Positions 53,958 to 63,363 are shown, numbered from the stretch's first letter. The stretch is DNA of 64,000 bases from Mesorhizobium sp. (GCF_016793485.1 NZ_JAEULZ010000016.1:62001-126000); one strand, 5' to 3'. Notes: generated by a model not told the origin, from the sequence alone. Program-made: numbers and translations.

Positions 53958-54902
53958 TCAGCCCAAATCCGGTCTTACCCTCAACGGCGACCGCGGATGC
54001 AACAGCAGCAGCCATGTCAAGGCAATGGAGAAAACGCTGATGCCTGCGACCAAGGCGGTTTCGCCAGCAGTCCATGCCAAGCTGTCGAGCGGCGGCGCCT
54101 GGAACAGCGCGAGCCCGCCAAGCGTCTGGTCATGCGAAATGAGCGCAAAGCCGGTCAGGTTGTTGCCGAGATGGGCGCCCATGGCGGCGCCGAGATTGCC
54201 CGTCGCGTAGACGAGGAGTGCCAAGAGGGCGGAAAACGCGCCGATGGCGATCACGACGCCTATGTTCATACCAAGTGGCGAGGACGGGTTCCAGTGCAAG
54301 GAGGTAAAAATGAGTGTCGGCAGCACGCCCCAAACAAGCGGACTCCGGTAGAGATAGGCCAAGCCACGCTGCAGGTAGCCTCGAAAAAGAAGTTCCTCCG
54401 CCGAAGTCTGGATAAAGGCGAAGAAGGCCAGCGGCAGAAAGATCAGCGCCCAGGTTCCGATGGCGATCGGACCCCTGGCAATACCGGGCATAACCGACAA
54501 ATAGGCAATTTCGGTGAGCAGCGACGTGATGGCCACCGCCGCAAACCCCTTGGCGAAACCAGACCTTGAGATGCGCGCGCTGACGCCGAACAGGCGCGGC
54601 AGTTTTTCCTTGTGCAGCAGCCGCATCGCGATCCAGACACCGATCCAGATGCCTGCGAAGGTCACGAGCGTTGCAAATATCCCGCTTGAGCTGCCCAGGA
54701 ACCGCTGGATCGGGTCGCTCCCGCCAGAACTGTCGTCCTGGCCCTGGAGCAACAGCCCGTAGGAACCTGCGAAGATTACCGCCATGGTGGTGCCGAACCA
54801 CAGGACGACGATGATTATGACGCCAAGGATAAGGCGGAAGAGCGTCGTCTTGTCGTTAGGCGAACGCCTGTAGCGTTCGAAAGCCGAGGAATCGATTGTC
54901 AT
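53958..54902 (-). CDS. CPBP family intramembrane metalloprotease
   Basis: A 314-residue membrane protein with about eight spans, of the CPBP/Abi family. Motif 1 is EELLFRGYLQRGL (about 169-181; the two Glu and Arg are characteristic), motif 2 is FTSLHW (about 203) and motif 3 is GAHLGNNL (about 250). Relatives process prenylated proteins, confer bacteriocin immunity or act as transporters; the role here is unknown. ATG 54902 was chosen as the start of the conserved region; the frame is open back to 54971 without support. Confidence 0.88.
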   Translation of the reverse strand: MTIDSSAFERYRRSPNDKTTLFRLILGVIIIVVLWFGTTMAVIFAGSYGLLLQGQDDSSGGSDPIQRFLGSSSGIFATLVTFAGIWIGVWIAMRLLHKEKLPRLFGVSARISRSGFAKGFAAVAITSLLTEIAYLSVMPGIARGPIAIGTWALIFLPLAFFAFIQTSAEELLFRGYLQRGLAYLYRSPLVWGVLPTLIFTSLHWNPSSPLGMNIGVVIAIGAFSALLALLVYATGNLGAAMGAHLGNNLTGFALISHDQTLGGLALFQAPPLDSLAWTAGETALVAGISVFSIALTWLLLLHPRSPLRVRPDLG

Positions 54903-55228
54903 GGCGAATCCGGTAGAGGACGAGTTTACGCGATAGGGTCCATCAACGATTGCCGCGTCAATGGGCAGCACAGTGCTTTATACGTGGAAGGTAAAGGCGC
55001 GGTTCGTATTCAACGGCAAGAGCAGAAGGGCGTGTCCTGCCGATCACAACATCGACAACATCGCCGTTCGAATGCGATTTGTAGCAACAAATGCTTGATC
55101 GTCGGCAGCTTTTTGGGCATTCGCACAGGGTCATGGCTGCTGTGCCTGTATGCTGGGTCGTGATGAGCTTTGTTTCGCTGACGGTTCCCACGACGGGGAA
55201 ATCGGTTCAGGCAACTTGGGAGAACGGC
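54903..55228. other. Divergent intergenic region with an exact tandem 9-mer
   Basis: A 326-base region between a minus-strand and a plus-strand gene, presumably with both promoters. It contains two adjacent copies of ACAACATCG (55046-55063) and an inverted repeat ATTTGT-AGCA-ACAAAT (55077-55092). A frame continuous with the transglycosylase runs back to an ATG at 55091, which would add 46 residues if used, but it has no Shine-Dalgarno sequence. No gene or RNA was recognised. Confidence 0.5.
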
Positions 55229-56029
55229 ATGGCATTTCTTGCCACGGGAAGAATGGTCGTCATGGCAGGCGCAGCCGCGCTAGGTCTGCTTTTGACGGGA
55301 GCGGCTCAAGCGCAGTCGTGCGGCGACTCCGCGGCCGGATTTGAAGCCTGGAAGGCGAACTTCGCAGAGCAGGCCAAGGCCAGTGGAGTGAAGAAAAAGG
55401 GGCTGGCGGCGCTGGCCAATGCGGACTACGCGACGGCGACGATCAAGGCTGACCGCGCGGTCAAGAAGGCCTTCAGTGGTTCGGTCGAAGATTTCATGAA
55501 GCGTCGCGGCGCTTCCACCATCATCTCGAAGGGCCGCTCGCTGAAGAAGCAGAATGCGGCGCTCTTCAACAAGATCGAAAGCACCTATGGCGTGTCGCCT
55601 GGCGTCATTCTCGCCATCTGGGGCATGGAAACCGGCTTCGGCTCCTTCATGGGCAAGCAGAACACGGTTTCCGCCATTGTGACGCTGGCGTATGACTGTC
55701 GCCGTCCCGAGTTCTTCACTCCTCACGCCATCGGCGCGCTCAAGCTGGTCGACAGCGGCGCGCTGAGCAGCAGTTCCGTTGGCGCCATGCACGGTGAGAT
55801 TGGCCATACACAGTTCCTTCCCGGAAATGTCTTGACCTACGGCGTCGGCAACAAGAACCTGCGCGACAAGAACATCGCGCTCATGTCGACAGCCAACTTC
55901 CTGAGAGGTAAGGGCTGGCAGCCGGGCGTAAGCGCCGACGGCAACATGGGTGCGATCGCCGGATGGAATTCCGCGCGTGTCTATCAGCAGGCCATCGCGC
56001 GCATCGCCATGGCGATCGACGGCGACTAG
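55229..56029 (+). CDS. Lytic murein transglycosylase (MltB/SLT_2 type)
   Basis: A 266-residue periplasmic enzyme that cleaves peptidoglycan, forming 1,6-anhydro ends. A signal peptide (about 1-28, ending AAQAQS) is followed by a region and the catalytic core with Glu in GMETGFGSFMGKQN (about 136-149). The family motifs IGHTQFLPGNVLTYGVG and GWNSARVYQQAI are present. GGGAGAACGGC precedes ATG 55229. The protein is short for MltB-type enzymes, with no peptidoglycan-binding domain at the C-terminus. It converges with argG, sharing a terminator. Confidence 0.9.
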   Translation: MAFLATGRMVVMAGAAALGLLLTGAAQAQSCGDSAAGFEAWKANFAEQAKASGVKKKGLAALANADYATATIKADRAVKKAFSGSVEDFMKRRGASTIISKGRSLKKQNAALFNKIESTYGVSPGVILAIWGMETGFGSFMGKQNTVSAIVTLAYDCRRPEFFTPHAIGALKLVDSGALSSSSVGAMHGEIGHTQFLPGNVLTYGVGNKNLRDKNIALMSTANFLRGKGWQPGVSADGNMGAIAGWNSARVYQQAIARIAMAIDGD

Positions 56030-56053
56030 GCTGGTTCTGCAAATTCAAATAGA

Positions 56054-56078
56054 AACCCGGCCCGGCGCCGGGTTTTTT
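56054..56078. terminator. Bidirectional terminator between the transglycosylase and argG
   Basis: AACCCGGC and GCCGGGTT form an 8-bp stem with a five-base loop, followed by TTTTTT on the plus strand and by TTTCTATTTG on the minus strand. It can stop transcripts of both convergent genes. Confidence 0.85.
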
Positions 56079-56098
56079 ATTTTCGGGGCGATCGCGCC

Positions 56099-57322
56099 TC
56101 AGCCCTTGCGCTTCCTTGCCGCAAGCGTTCGCAAGCGCAGGCCGTTCAGCCGGATAAAGCCCTCGGCGTCCTTCTGGTCGTAGGCGCCGCGATCATCCTC
56201 GAAGGTCACCAGCGCATCGGAATAGAGCGACTTCTGCGAACGGCGACCCGTTACGATGACGTTGCCCTTGTAGAGCTTAAGCCGGACATCGCCTTCGACA
56301 TCTTCCTGGCTCTTGTCGATCAGGGCCTGCAGCATCTCGCGCTCGGGCGAGAACCAGAAGCCGTTGTAGATCAACTCTGCATAGCGCGGCATCAACTCGT
56401 CCTTTAGATGCGCCGCACCCCGGTCGAGCGTGATCGATTCGATAGCGCGGTGCGCCTGAAGCAGGATCGTACCGCCGGGAGTCTCATAGACGCCGCGAGA
56501 CTTCATCCCAACGAAACGGTTCTCGACGAGATCAAGCCGGCCGATGCCATTATCGCGGCCGAGATCATTCAACGCGGCAAGCAACGTTGCAGGCGACAGC
56601 TTCTTGCCGTCGATGGCGACCGGGTCGCCCTTCTTGAAGGAGATGGTAATTTCGGTGGCTTTGTCCGGCGCGTCCATCGGCGAAACAGAGCGCTGATGCA
56701 CATATTCCGGTGGCTCGATCCACGGATCCTCGAGCACCTTGCCCTCGGAAGACGAGTGCAACAGGTTGGCGTCGACCGAGAACGGAGCCTCGCCCAGCTT
56801 ATCCTTCGCTACCTGGATCTGATGATCCCGGGCGAAGTTCAGCAGGTCGGTGCGCGACTTGAACGACCAGTCGCGCCAAGGAGCGATGACCTTGATGTCG
56901 GGATTGAGGGCATAGGCCGACAGCTCGAAGCGAACCTGATCGTTGCCCTTGCCGGTGGCGCCGTGGGCGATGGCGTCAGCGCCAGTCTCTTTTGCGATAT
57001 CGACCAGATGCTTGGAGATCAGGGGCCTAGCGATCGAGGTGCCCAGCAGATAGAGCCCCTCATACTGGGCGTTGGCGCGGAACATCGGGAACACGAAATC
57101 CGAGACGAACTCTTCGCGGACATCGACGATGCGGATGTCCTTGATCCCCATCAGTTCCGCCTTCTGGCGGGCTGGCTCCAGTTCGCCGCCTTGGCCGAGA
57201 TCGGCGGTAAATGTCACCACTTCCGCGCCGAGTTCGGTCTGGAGCCATTTCAGGATGATCGAGGTGTCGAGCCCGCCGGAATAGGCAAGCACCACCTTCT
57301 TGACGTTTTTCCACTTCGACAT
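56099..57322 (-). CDS. argG: Argininosuccinate synthase
   Basis: Joins citrulline and aspartate with ATP to form argininosuccinate in arginine synthesis. The 407-residue product is the standard length. It has the ATP pyrophosphatase loop AYSGGLDTS (13-21), [15 protein letters not shown] (about 117-131) and [20 protein letters not shown] for substrate binding. ATG 57322 gives the conserved start [17 protein letters not shown]; the frame is open to 57361. Cytoplasmic tetramer in relatives. Confidence 0.97.
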   Translation of the reverse strand: MSKWKNVKKVVLAYSGGLDTSIILKWLQTELGAEVVTFTADLGQGGELEPARQKAELMGIKDIRIVDVREEFVSDFVFPMFRANAQYEGLYLLGTSIARPLISKHLVDIAKETGADAIAHGATGKGNDQVRFELSAYALNPDIKVIAPWRDWSFKSRTDLLNFARDHQIQVAKDKLGEAPFSVDANLLHSSSEGKVLEDPWIEPPEYVHQRSVSPMDAPDKATEITISFKKGDPVAIDGKKLSPATLLAALNDLGRDNGIGRLDLVENRFVGMKSRGVYETPGGTILLQAHRAIESITLDRGAAHLKDELMPRYAELIYNGFWFSPEREMLQALIDKSQEDVEGDVRLKLYKGNVIVTGRRSQKSLYSDALVTFEDDRGAYDQKDAEGFIRLNGLRLRTLAARKRKG

Positions 57323-57485
57323 GCCGATCCTCGGGATTTCAGGAATTTCGGGCGCTTTCATAGCAGGAAAGCCGGGCGGGACAAGCCACAGCGGGCTTCG
57401 TGGACCAAGGAGAAGCGCGGGCTGAGCGGCTGGTGGCGTGGGCGGAGGTCGACTATAGCTTGGTCATCTCCAAGGGCCGTCTGCC

Positions 57486-58127
57486 ATGTCCTTCATTCCC
57501 GACACCGCCATTCTTGTGCAATTCGCGATCGCCTCGGTGATCCTGGCGATCACGCCCGGCCCCGACATGACGCTGTTCGTCAGCCGCACGCTGAGCCAGG
57601 GACAGGCCGCCGGCTTCGCCTCGATGGCGGGGGCGCTGACGGGGACATTCGTGCATACCACGCTGGTGGTGGTCGGGGTCTCGGCGCTTATCGTGGCGTC
57701 GCCGACGGCATTCCTCGTGCTGAAGATCTTCGGCGCGGGCTATCTCGTGTTCCTCGCTTACCAAGCCATTCGCTACGGGTCGGCCTTCTCGCCAGAGACG
57801 AAGAAGGGTCCGCGCATCTCCGTGGCGCGCAGCTTCTCGATCGGGCTTGGCGTCAACCTCATGAACCCGAAGATCATCCTGTTCTTCATGACCTTCCTGC
57901 CGCAATTCGTGTCGGCAAGCGACCCGAACGCGGCCGGCAAGCTGTTCTTCCTCGGCGCGATGTTCGTCGCGATCTCGATCCCGGTGACGGCGCCGATGGT
58001 GTTCGCCGCCGACCGTTTTGCCGCTGCGATGAAGAAGAGCCCGCGCGTGACCCGCGCGGTGGACTATCTGTTCGCCGGTGTGTTCTCGGCGTTTGCTCTC
58101 AAGATCATCACGGCGCAGACGAAGTGA
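57486..58127 (+). CDS. LysE family translocator (second copy)
   Basis: A 213-residue member of the LysE/RhtB exporter family with about six spans; signatures are ITPGPDMTLFVSRTLSQGQ (about 22-40) and NLMNPKIILFFMTFLPQFV (about 127-145). It is a distant paralogue of the gene at 44353. The substrate is unknown. Its last 20 bases overlap the end of the convergent hypothetical membrane protein gene. A promoter may lie in 57362-57485. Confidence 0.92.
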   Translation: MSFIPDTAILVQFAIASVILAITPGPDMTLFVSRTLSQGQAAGFASMAGALTGTFVHTTLVVVGVSALIVASPTAFLVLKIFGAGYLVFLAYQAIRYGSAFSPETKKGPRISVARSFSIGLGVNLMNPKIILFFMTFLPQFVSASDPNAAGKLFFLGAMFVAISIPVTAPMVFAADRFAAAMKKSPRVTRAVDYLFAGVFSAFALKIITAQTK

Positions 58128-58581
58128 TGTCGCGCGGCTGTCGCCAGCCGCCGGCCGAACGTCCTGCAATCAGCCAGTAGCCCAGTCCTCCGCACATTCC
58201 AGCGCCGACAAGGGCGAACATGAAACCGGGCTCGCCGATCAGCGATTGGTCCGCGTCCGTCGCGCTCCGAAAATAACCCATGACGATCGCGCCGATCGCG
58301 CCACCGGCGATCGCATAATACAGCCAGTCTCGCAGGCCGATGATTTCTCCGGCAAGGATGGCGAACAAAGATGGAATGAAGGCAAAGTAGGCGACGAACA
58401 GCGCAATGAACGGGATCGAGAAGGCAACCGATCCCATCATCACTGCCGGCGCTTCCTCGGCGGTCAATCCCAGCATCGGCAACGAAACCAGATGAAGGAA
58501 AGCGCTGGAGCACAGCGCGGCGACTGCGTAGCCGAGAAGGACCACGACGCAGCGGAAGAGGAAGGTGAGGATGCCATTCAT
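58108..58581 (-). CDS. Hypothetical membrane protein (tandem pair, second)
   Basis: A 157-residue protein with four predicted spans. It ends with GMCGGLGYWLIAGRSAGGWR, similar in pattern to the C-terminus of the upstream gene (GGFVGGVAYWIVAGRF), so the two are probably ancient duplicates. The ATG overlaps the stop of that gene by four bases. No family was recognised. The last 20 bases overlap the convergent lysE gene. Confidence 0.75.
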   Translation of the reverse strand: MNGILTFLFRCVVVLLGYAVAALCSSAFLHLVSLPMLGLTAEEAPAVMMGSVAFSIPFIALFVAYFAFIPSLFAILAGEIIGLRDWLYYAIAGGAIGAIVMGYFRSATDADQSLIGEPGFMFALVGAGMCGGLGYWLIAGRSAGGWRQPRDITSSAP

Positions 58582-59024
58582 TCGGTTGTCGCCCTTCTGC
58601 CAAGCGCTACGAAACGGCCCGCGACTATCCAGTAAGCCACTCCGCCGACAAACCCGCCGGGCAGTGCTGAAACGATCAGAAGCGGCATGCTGAACGGAGA
58701 GCCTGCAAAGCCCCAGAAGAAAGCCAGCGAGGGTATGACGTTAAGAAGACCGGCGGTCGCATAGTCACGCCACCTCGACCAGCCGCGCCTTTCCCCGATG
58801 ATGATGGCGACGACGAAACCCGGCAACGCGCACAGGAACGTCCAGAAGAAGCCAATGACGAACATGCCCGGCAGGTCCGGCAGCAAACCGAGAAGAGAGC
58901 CGTTCGCCCCGCCATCCGGAATCGCGGCGGGTGCAAGCATGATCGCTTCGGTGACGGCGACGGCCACGCAAACCGCAACGACGTAGCCGAAAGCGATGAA
59001 AGCGATCCTGCCCGCTGTTCTCAC
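58578..59024 (-). CDS. Hypothetical membrane protein (tandem pair, first)
   Basis: A 148-residue protein with four predicted spans, starting at GTG 59024, ten bases after the rlmN stop. Together with the next gene and rlmN it probably forms one operon. The C-terminal GGxxGGxxYWIVAGR pattern is shared with the next gene. Family not recognised. The short, Gly-rich spans suggest a small integral membrane protein. Confidence 0.75.
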   Translation of the reverse strand: MRTAGRIAFIAFGYVVAVCVAVAVTEAIMLAPAAIPDGGANGSLLGLLPDLPGMFVIGFFWTFLCALPGFVVAIIIGERRGWSRWRDYATAGLLNVIPSLAFFWGFAGSPFSMPLLIVSALPGGFVGGVAYWIVAGRFVALGRRATTE

Positions 59025-59034
59025 GATGTCTGGC

Positions 59035-60267
59035 CTATTCGCCGTGTCCCGCGATCATCATTGCCTCCAACGCAAGCCGCTCGGTCTTCTTCAGGCGCTC
59101 CGATTCCGACTTGAGCTGGCCGCAGGCGGCGAGGATGTCGCGGCCACGCGGCGTCCTGATCGGCGAAGCGTAGCCGGCATTGTTGATATAGTCGGCGAAT
59201 TTCTCGATCGTTTCCCAGTCCGAGCACTGATAGTTGGTGCCCGGCCATGGGTTGAACGGGATCAGGTTGATCTTGGCCGGCACGCCTTTCAGGAGCTTGA
59301 CCAGCGCCTTGGCGTCTTCGAGGCTGTCGTTGACATCTTTCAGCATCACATATTCGAAGGTAATGCGCTTTGCGTTCGAAAGCCCCGGATAGGCGCGGCA
59401 TGCGGCTATCAGTTCCTTGAGCGGGAACTTCTTGTTGATCGGCACCAGCAGGTCGCGCAAATCGTCGTTGGTCGCATGCAGGGAGATGGCCAGCATGACG
59501 CCAATCTCCTCTCCGGTGCGCACGATCTCCGGCACGACGCCCGATGTGGACAACGTAATACGCCGCTTGGACAGCGACAGGCCGTCGCCGTCGGACGCAA
59601 TGAGGAGCGCCTTTTTCACCGCTTCGAAATTGTAGAGCGGCTCACCCATGCCCATCATCACGATGTTGGAGATCTTGCGCCCTTCCGACGGCACGATAGC
59701 CCCGGCCGGCGTGTCCCGATCGGGGAAATCACCAAGCCGGTCCCGCGCCGTCATCAACTGGGAGAGGATTTCCTCGGCCGTCAGGTTGCGCACCAGCTTC
59801 TGCGTGCCGGTGTGGCAGAAGGAGCACGTCAGCGTGCAGCCGACCTGGCTGGAGATGCACAGCGTGCCGCGCCCTTCCTCGGGAATGTACACGGTTTCAA
59901 TTTCAACGGGCCGGCCGGCGCCGCGCGGCGGAAAGCGAAACAGCCACTTGCGCGTGCCGTCGGCGGAAATCTGCTCTTCGACGACCTCAGGGCGTGCGAT
60001 GGAAAAGTGTCGGTCAAGCTCCAGGCGCAGGTCTTTCGAGATGTTGAACATCTCGGAGAAATCCGAAACGCCGCGCACATAAAGCCAATGCCAGAGCTGT
60101 TGCGCACGCATCTTCGCCTGGCGCTCTGACACCACTCCGGCGGCAACAAGCGCCTCCGCCAGTTCGGCACGGGTGAGGCCGATCAGCGGTGATTTTTCCG
60201 CGGTGGCGCTCCTTGGCGCTGGCGCGCGGCGCGCCGTTCCGTTGGTGAGATCGATCGAGAGGGTCAT
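59035..60267 (-). CDS. rlmN: 23S rRNA/tRNA adenine C2-methyltransferase RlmN
   Basis: A 410-residue radical SAM enzyme that methylates A2503 of 23S rRNA and A37 of some tRNAs. The iron-sulfur triad is CxxxCxxC at Cys144, Cys148 and Cys151 (GCTLTCSFC). [16 protein letters not shown] and the C-terminal methyl-carrying Cys in LAACGQLK (about 387) are present. The start at ATG 60267 gives MTLSIDLTN; the frame extends to 60321 without support. Next to an IalB gene, a typical Rhizobiales arrangement. Confidence 0.96.
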   Translation of the reverse strand: MTLSIDLTNGTARRAPAPRSATAEKSPLIGLTRAELAEALVAAGVVSERQAKMRAQQLWHWLYVRGVSDFSEMFNISKDLRLELDRHFSIARPEVVEEQISADGTRKWLFRFPPRGAGRPVEIETVYIPEEGRGTLCISSQVGCTLTCSFCHTGTQKLVRNLTAEEILSQLMTARDRLGDFPDRDTPAGAIVPSEGRKISNIVMMGMGEPLYNFEAVKKALLIASDGDGLSLSKRRITLSTSGVVPEIVRTGEEIGVMLAISLHATNDDLRDLLVPINKKFPLKELIAACRAYPGLSNAKRITFEYVMLKDVNDSLEDAKALVKLLKGVPAKINLIPFNPWPGTNYQCSDWETIEKFADYINNAGYASPIRTPRGRDILAACGQLKSESERLKKTERLALEAMMIAGHGE

Positions 60268-60363
60268 AGCCAGGTCATATAGGTGGAGGCGGTCCATTCT
60301 GCCCGCCCACTTTCGGCGCATGTATCACGCGAACCGTCCGACGTCACGCAGCCGGCCGGACCA

Positions 60364-60395
60364 CGAAAAACGAAGGAGCCGGTAAGTGCCGGCTC
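60364..60395 (-). terminator. Terminator of the IalB-family gene
   Basis: GAGCCGG and CCGGCTC pair with a 6-base loop; on the minus strand the stem is followed by CTTCGTTTTTCG. It lies between the ialB-family gene and rlmN, so rlmN is probably transcribed from its own promoter in 60268-60363. Confidence 0.6.
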
Positions 60396-60426
60396 TTTCT
60401 TTCACACTTTTCGCCGATTTCCGCTG

Positions 60427-60945
60427 CTATTTGCAGCCGGCGATGGAATCCAGCGCGGCGGAAATGCCCTTCAGCGAGAAGGAATAGCTCGTCTTCGTGC
60501 CGCGACCAGACATCGCCTGAACCTGCATATCCGACCCGCCCTTCATGGCTGCGATCAATTGCGGTTCCTCGGCGGCGTTCTCAACCCAGGCGGAGTTGCC
60601 TTTGGTGAACATCGAGAAAGTCTTGTTGCCTATGGCTACCGAGACCTTTGAGCCTTCGCGCAGACCATACCCGGCGATGAATTGGGGCTCGAAGGATACA
60701 GCTTGCCCGGGCCGCTGGCTTACAAAAAAGAACATCTGTCCATGATTGACGCTGGCCGGCTGCATGGATTTCGGCTTCGGCACGGTGAGCACGTAGCAGA
60801 CGCGCCCGTTCTGAGCCTGATAGCTATAGGTGGCCCAATCGCCATATTCGGAGATCTTGCGTGCCGACTGGGCATAGGCATGGCCCGCGAATGCTACCAT
60901 CGCCAGCATCGCCAGCCCGGCGAAAATCGAAATCAAACCCCGCAT
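60427..60945 (-). CDS. Invasion-associated locus B (IalB) family protein
   Basis: A 172-residue periplasmic protein with a signal peptide (about 1-25, ending AYAQS). The IalB domain shows GDWATYSY (about 35-42), CYVLTVPK (about 50-57), and a C-terminal SFSLKGISAALDSIAGCK. Bartonella IalB helps entry into red cells, but homologues are widespread in free-living Rhizobiales with unknown roles. The upstream 274-base region (60946-61219) has repeats TTTGGGTT but no gene. Confidence 0.9.
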   Translation of the reverse strand: MRGLISIFAGLAMLAMVAFAGHAYAQSARKISEYGDWATYSYQAQNGRVCYVLTVPKPKSMQPASVNHGQMFFFVSQRPGQAVSFEPQFIAGYGLREGSKVSVAIGNKTFSMFTKGNSAWVENAAEEPQLIAAMKGGSDMQVQAMSGRGTKTSYSFSLKGISAALDSIAGCK

Positions 60946-61006
60946 CGTCTTTCCGTTTTCCTTCCTTCGCCAGCCTTGTCATGCAACCCAGACAGGGCCG
61001 GGAGCG

Positions 61007-61046
61007 ACCCAAGCCATTTTGGGTTCATTTTGATTTAATTTGGGTT
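61007..61046. promoter_or_regulatory. TTTGGGTT repeats upstream of the IalB-family gene
   Basis: TTTGGGTT occurs at 61018-61025 and 61039-61046 (21 bases apart), and the first copy forms an inverted repeat ACCCAA-N6-TTGGGT (61007-61024). The site lies 62-101 bases upstream of the minus-strand start, a suitable place for a regulator. The regulator is unknown. Confidence 0.35.
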
Positions 61047-61219
61047 ACCAAAAGATGAATCACCCAAGCAAAAGGAAATTCGCCGTCGGTCGTCCTGCGC
61101 GGGCACTACCGGCCGCGCCCTGGTCCCAGGTTAGGGTTCAAAGGCACGAAAACGGCAAGAGTTTGACCTTTGCCAGCGCAATTGCTGAGGCTTCAGTCGG
61201 CGGTTCAGCGAAAACCGGT

Positions 61220-61564
61220 TTAATCGGAAACAAGCGCGTTCCTGGCAGCGAGCCGGTGTGCCGTTGTCATATGCGCCCGAACGGCGGTAATCGCGGCGGT
61301 GAGAACCGCCATATCGTCGGTAAAGCCAAGCCCGAAGATGAAGTCCGGGATCGTATCGGTCTGCAGGACGAAATAACCGAGCGCCGCCAGCAGGATCGCC
61401 TTGGCGCGCAGCGGCGTGTTCTTGTCGAGCGCGCAAAAGTAGCCTGCGACGACCTCGTCCATGAAGGGAACATGGCGCGCCGCCTTCTTGGCGGTCCGCC
61501 AGAATTTTGCGCGTACCTCGCTCTCGTCGACATTGACGGAAGCTCCAGCGAAGTCTTTCACCAT
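61220..61564 (-). CDS. YkvA family (DUF1232) protein
   Basis: A 114-residue protein with the DUF1232 core: a segment KNTPLRAKAILLAALGYFVLQTD-like (about 48-70) and PDTIPDFI-type motif (here TDTIPDFIFGLGFTDD, about 69-84), then an alpha-helix. YkvA proteins are small, often membrane-associated, with no settled function. It lies between the IalB gene and phhB, all on the minus strand but with gaps of 67-274 bases. Confidence 0.9.
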   Translation of the reverse strand: MVKDFAGASVNVDESEVRAKFWRTAKKAARHVPFMDEVVAGYFCALDKNTPLRAKAILLAALGYFVLQTDTIPDFIFGLGFTDDMAVLTAAITAVRAHMTTAHRLAARNALVSD

Positions 61565-61631
61565 TGGCGCACGATCTCCTCTCTCCGACGTGATGTGGGA
61601 AATATCTACCGCCTTCGCAAGATGCGCCGGC

Positions 61632-61928
61632 TCAATCGCCGGCGTAACGGTTCATGCGCTTCGCCAGTTCGAAATCGAGCGCCGTGAGACCGCCGGCATC
61701 ATGCGTGTGAAGCTTCACATCAACCATCTTGTAGACGTTGGACCAGTCCGGATGATGATCGAGCTTTTCGGCCGCCAGCGCCGACCGCGTCATGAATGCG
61801 AAAGCCTCGCTGAAATTCTTGAAGACGAAGCCACGGCTTATCGAAAGGCCGTCCTGTGCGAGGACCCAGCCCTTGAGGCCGGTCATTGCCTCGTCGACCG
61901 CTTTTCTTTCGAGCTTTTCCCGGGCCAT
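61632..61928 (-). CDS. phhB: Pterin-4a-carbinolamine dehydratase
   Basis: Dehydrates 4a-hydroxytetrahydrobiopterin, recycling the cofactor of phenylalanine hydroxylase. The 98-residue product is complete, with the family pattern EKLDHHPDW (54-62; catalytic His58 and His59) and a third His in KLHTHDAGGLTALD (about 72-85). No phenylalanine hydroxylase gene lies in the window; some of these proteins have other roles such as molybdenum-cofactor related functions. Confidence 0.94.
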   Translation of the reverse strand: MAREKLERKAVDEAMTGLKGWVLAQDGLSISRGFVFKNFSEAFAFMTRSALAAEKLDHHPDWSNVYKMVDVKLHTHDAGGLTALDFELAKRMNRYAGD

Positions 61929-61982
61929 GCAAAACTCCCTGTGCTGCGAGAAAGATAGCGCAGTACGCGGAGCGGTCCAGGC

Positions 61983-62579
61983 TCAGAGCGTCCTCGGGGC
62001 ATCCCAACGGACATCGTCCGCGACCGTTGCCGTGCGGGTATCGCCGCCAGCAAGCGACCAGGCTTCCTCGATGATATACGGTCCACCGCCGACGGATTCG
62101 CGCGATGACATCAGCACGAACCGCCCTACCCGGAACGGTGCGGTCAGGAAGTTTCCACGCGCCGAAAGGTATTTCGCGACCTCCGACGGGCTTGAATTGC
62201 GCAGCCGCGCCAGGGTGACATGCGGGGTGAATTTGCGCGGATCCGAAGCGATGCCGAGGCGTTGGCAGATACGATCGATCTCTCCCTGCAGCGCGTTGAG
62301 GTCCGGAGAGGCCTTCGCTCCCGCATAGACCGAATGCGGCTTCTTCGATCCGAAGGCGTCGACGCCGGAAAGCGTGAGCGAGAAGGACGGGCGCCGCACC
62401 CTGTCGAGGGCATTGGCGATCTCGTCGGCGACATGGCCTTCGACGTCGCCGATGAAGCGCAGCGTCATGTGATAATTTTCAACGTCGATCCAGCGCGCTC
62501 CGGGCAGTCCACCCCTGAGCAAGGACAGCGAAAGGGCAGCATCACGCGGAATTTCGAGGGCGGTGAAAAGTCGCGGCAT
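61983..62579 (-). CDS. thpR: RNA 2',3'-cyclic phosphodiesterase ThpR
   Basis: A 198-residue 2H-phosphoesterase (also called 2'-5' RNA ligase) that opens 2',3'-cyclic phosphates. The two HxTx motifs are HMTL (His37) and HVTL (His120). Length and domain are typical. The physiological substrate is not settled. It stands alone on the minus strand, 54 bases upstream of phhB. Confidence 0.93.
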   Translation of the reverse strand: MPRLFTALEIPRDAALSLSLLRGGLPGARWIDVENYHMTLRFIGDVEGHVADEIANALDRVRRPSFSLTLSGVDAFGSKKPHSVYAGAKASPDLNALQGEIDRICQRLGIASDPRKFTPHVTLARLRNSSPSEVAKYLSARGNFLTAPFRVGRFVLMSSRESVGGGPYIIEEAWSLAGGDTRTATVADDVRWDAPRTL

Positions 62580-62700
62580 GGCCAGGCTCCCTTCCTCGAA
62601 TCGTACTCTGACCTCAGCGAATCACCGATCCCGGCCGGGGGCAAGCGGTTTTTCGCACCTGCACATCGGACGGGTCATTCCGCTGCGTCATCCCGTACGA

Positions 62701-63363
62701 TCATTGATTCGCGTCCGTTTCAGCCTTGCCGGGAAGACCCGCTAGCGCTTGTTCGACTGAGGGGAGCGCGTTCTCGACCATGCGATCGACACCTGCCGCG
62801 TTGGGGTGCATTCCATCCTCCAGCAGTAAAGCCGGATCAGCCGCGACACCCTCGAGGAAAAAGGGATACAACGGGACGCCATACTTTTCGGCGAGGCGCG
62901 GATAGATGGCGTCGAAGGCGAGCTGATAGTCCTGTCCGAGGCTCGGTGCGGCCCGCATGCCGGCCAGCAGCACAGCGATGTTGCGCTCCTTGAGCCGTGC
63001 AAGAATCGCGTCGAGGTTCTTTTCCGTTATCTCAGGTGCGATACCGCGCAGCATATCGTTCGCGCCGAGTTCCAGGATAACGAGTTGCGTGCCATCCGGA
63101 ATTGACCAGTCGAGCCGCGACAAACCGCCCGACGTTGTGTCGCCAGACACGCCGGCTCCGGCAATCACGACATCGTGACCCTTGTCCCGGAGTGCTTTTT
63201 CGAGCTTTTCGGGGAAGCTTTGCCCGGCATCGAGGCCGTACCCTGCCATCAGGCTGTCGCCGAAACCGACGATCTTGTACGGCTCGGCCAACGCTGCCGG
63301 CGCCATGGACAGAACGAGCAATCCGGCAAGGAAGAAGAGGCGTGAAGAAAAATTGAAAGCCAT
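62701..63363 (-). CDS. SGNH-type arylesterase / lysophospholipase (TesA-like)
   Basis: A 220-residue periplasmic hydrolase. A signal peptide (about 1-26) precedes the GDSL block GFGDSLMAGYG with nucleophile Ser37; block III (GANDMLRG) and block V (DGMHPNAAG) are also clear. Relatives are multifunctional thioesterase/arylesterases. It is divergent from a YbbA-type ABC ATPase 62 bases away, an arrangement conserved from E. coli tesA-ybbA, where the pair is thought to help clear lipid or toxic hydrophobic products. Confidence 0.92.
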   Translation of the reverse strand: MAFNFSSRLFFLAGLLVLSMAPAALAEPYKIVGFGDSLMAGYGLDAGQSFPEKLEKALRDKGHDVVIAGAGVSGDTTSGGLSRLDWSIPDGTQLVILELGANDMLRGIAPEITEKNLDAILARLKERNIAVLLAGMRAAPSLGQDYQLAFDAIYPRLAEKYGVPLYPFFLEGVAADPALLLEDGMHPNAAGVDRMVENALPSVEQALAGLPGKAETDANQ

